DNA of 64,000 nt from Synergistaceae bacterium DZ-S4. GTDB taxonomy: Bacteria > Synergistota > Synergistia > Synergistales > Synergistaceae. The stretch is taken from contig JAPCWD010000007.1 in assembly GCA_025943965.1 (NCBI GenBank), positions 1 through 64,000 on the forward strand. Reading direction: 5' to 3'. Position numbers and translations under genes: made by a program. The notes under the pieces are model-generated. The model made no database searches. It was not told the DNA's origin and was given only the letters and a program-made list of their open reading frames with translations. This document shows, in pieces, positions 62,950 through 64,000 of this stretch (position 1 is its first letter; every line of letters begins with the position of its first letter).

Positions 62950-64000
62950 TGACGAGGTCAATCTTGCGAACGGGCTCAAAAAGGCTTTTGAAAAGAGCGG
63001 TTTCAGCGCGAAGGCCGTCAAATCGATAAATGAGCTCCACCATCTTCTCGCAGCCGAGATACCGGCGGTCATATTCCTGGATCAGCGCCTTCCTGACGGA
63101 AACGGGATAGAGGTTCTGCCTGCGATACTTCAGCAGTATCCGAGATGCAAGGTCATCCTGATGACGGCCTTCGGTGATTCAAGACTGGTAGTGAAAGCTA
63201 TACAGGAGGGGGCATACAACTATCTGGATAAGCCTTTCCCGTTTGATGCGGCAAAAAACATGCTGGAAAGGGCAATTGAGTCGATAAGGTTCAGGAATCA
63301 GGCAGAATTTCTCCTTTCTGAAGGCCCTAACCGGCTGCTCGGCTCCTCAAACGAAATGCACAGGATCAGGGATACCATTTTGAAGATAGCCCGGCATCAG
63401 GATATTTCAGTGTTGCTGCAGGGTGAAAGCGGAACTGGCAAAGAGGTGGCTGCCAGAATGATCCATCACGCATCAAACTGCAAGGGTGATTTTGTTGCGC
63501 TCAACTGTTCTGCGATACCGGAGTCACTTCTTGAATCAGAGCTCTTCGGCTATCGGAAGGGAGCCTATACCGGAGCTGATACCGACAAGCAGGGACTTAT
63601 TGAGATAGCGGACAAGGGTACACTTTTTCTGGATGAGATAGGAGACATGCCCCTCAGCCTTCAGAGCAAGCTCTTCAGGTTCCTTGACCAGAGGTCCTTC
63701 AGACCCCTTGGAAGCACAAAGGAAAAGAACGTGAGCCTCAATCTCATCTGTGCCACATGCATAGATCTCGAGAAATATGTAAGGGAAGAGAAGTTCAGGA
63801 AAGACCTTTACTTCAGGATCTCAGTCATACCCATAACGATACCTCCTCTGAGGGAGAGGGACAAAGACGTGCTTGAACTTGCCTCCTTTTATCTCGCAGA
63901 ATTCTCCAAAAGGCTTGGCAAGAGCGCAGCCGCCTTTACAGATGATGTAAAAGACGTCTTTCTGAATTATTTTTGGCCGGGCAACGTAAGGGAACTCAGG
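62930..64000 (+). CDS. NtrC-family sigma-54 response regulator (3' end beyond window)
   Basis: The first 357 residues are in the window, with no stop. The receiver domain (1-120) has the acidic pair DD at 7-8, the phosphorylated Asp51 in FLDQRLPDG and Lys101. The AAA+ domain follows (from about 136) with Walker A GESGTGKE (165-172), the sigma-54 contact loop as GAYTGA (211-216, instead of GAFTGA), Walker B GTLFLDEIGDM (230-240), and the arginine-finger region FRKDLYFRISVIP. The end, which should hold a Fis-type DNA-binding helix, is cut off at WPGNVRELR. It probably controls this symporter operon or related uptake genes. No -24/-12 promoter was found in the window. Confidence 0.93.
   Translation, partial: MNIWIVDDEVNLANGLKKAFEKSGFSAKAVKSINELHHLLAAEIPAVIFLDQRLPDGNGIEVLPAILQQYPRCKVILMTAFGDSRLVVKAIQEGAYNYLDKPFPFDAAKNMLERAIESIRFRNQAEFLLSEGPNRLLGSSNEMHRIRDTILKIARHQDISVLLQGESGTGKEVAARMIHHASNCKGDFVALNCSAIPESLLESELFGYRKGAYTGADTDKQGLIEIADKGTLFLDEIGDMPLSLQSKLFRFLDQRSFRPLGSTKEKNVSLNLICATCIDLEKYVREEKFRKDLYFRISVIPITIPPLRERDKDVLELASFYLAEFSKRLGKSAAAFTDDVKDVFLNYFWPGNVRELR

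Overview
The window reads as one ordinary chromosomal stretch of an anaerobic, diderm-type bacterium of about 50% G+C. My best guess is Synergistota (Synergistaceae). The basis is overall gene content and order: a radC-mreBCD-mrdA-minCDE-rodA shape/division run, the paired TIGR03960/TIGR03936 radical-SAM genes ahead of an RNase G, an NfnAB-type flavoenzyme, and a sodium symporter with a tiny accessory ORF. Protein feel supports this too, but no database search was possible, so the phylum is inference. Many genes start with TTG or GTG behind good Shine-Dalgarno sites (yajC, dtd, smc, miaB, smpB and others).

Layout, 0-18.6 kb: S4 protein, enolase and the redox repressor Rex; then yajC-secD-secF closed by a terminator; then a long run lapA-like, recJ, rel, dtd, MBL hydrolase, radC, mreBCD, mrdA, minCDE, rodA, in which cell-wall elongation and septum placement are co-transcribed. 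18.6-29.6 kb: a promoter with a structured leader drives TIGR03960, TIGR03936, rng, smc, a methyltransferase, rsmI and metG. 29.6-33.8 kb: tatD-tgt-tsaC, a tRNA-Pro(CGG) with its own promoter and terminator, smpB with its own promoter, and ssrA (tmRNA).

33.8-39.4 kb is the accessory part: an AT-rich diguanylate cyclase just downstream of ssrA, a small membrane protein, the 3' remnant of an aspartate racemase gene behind a RidA gene, the metA region, and a double-CDGSH iron-sulfur protein with an exported protein. The most interesting feature lies between ridA and metA. A consensus promoter is followed by a 30-codon ORF with residues M-C-C-M-M-M in a row, then an intrinsic terminator whose left arm can alternatively pair with the ORF just after those codons, then metA. 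This looks like ribosome-mediated attenuation of methionine synthesis by a Met/Cys leader peptide. MetA carries Glu111, predicting acetyl-CoA specificity.

39.4-51.8 kb is a housekeeping run: miaB, comEA, a short comEC, coaX, dus, lysS, ligA, gatCAB. 51.8-60 kb: an EF-G-like factor, an MFS transporter, nfnAB on the minus strand with a possible Rex operator, a glutaredoxin, pgi and a small minus-strand ORF. 60-64 kb: a 33-residue symporter accessory peptide, an SSS transporter, a histidine kinase and an NtrC-type sigma-54 activator that runs off the window, all overlapping or tightly packed.
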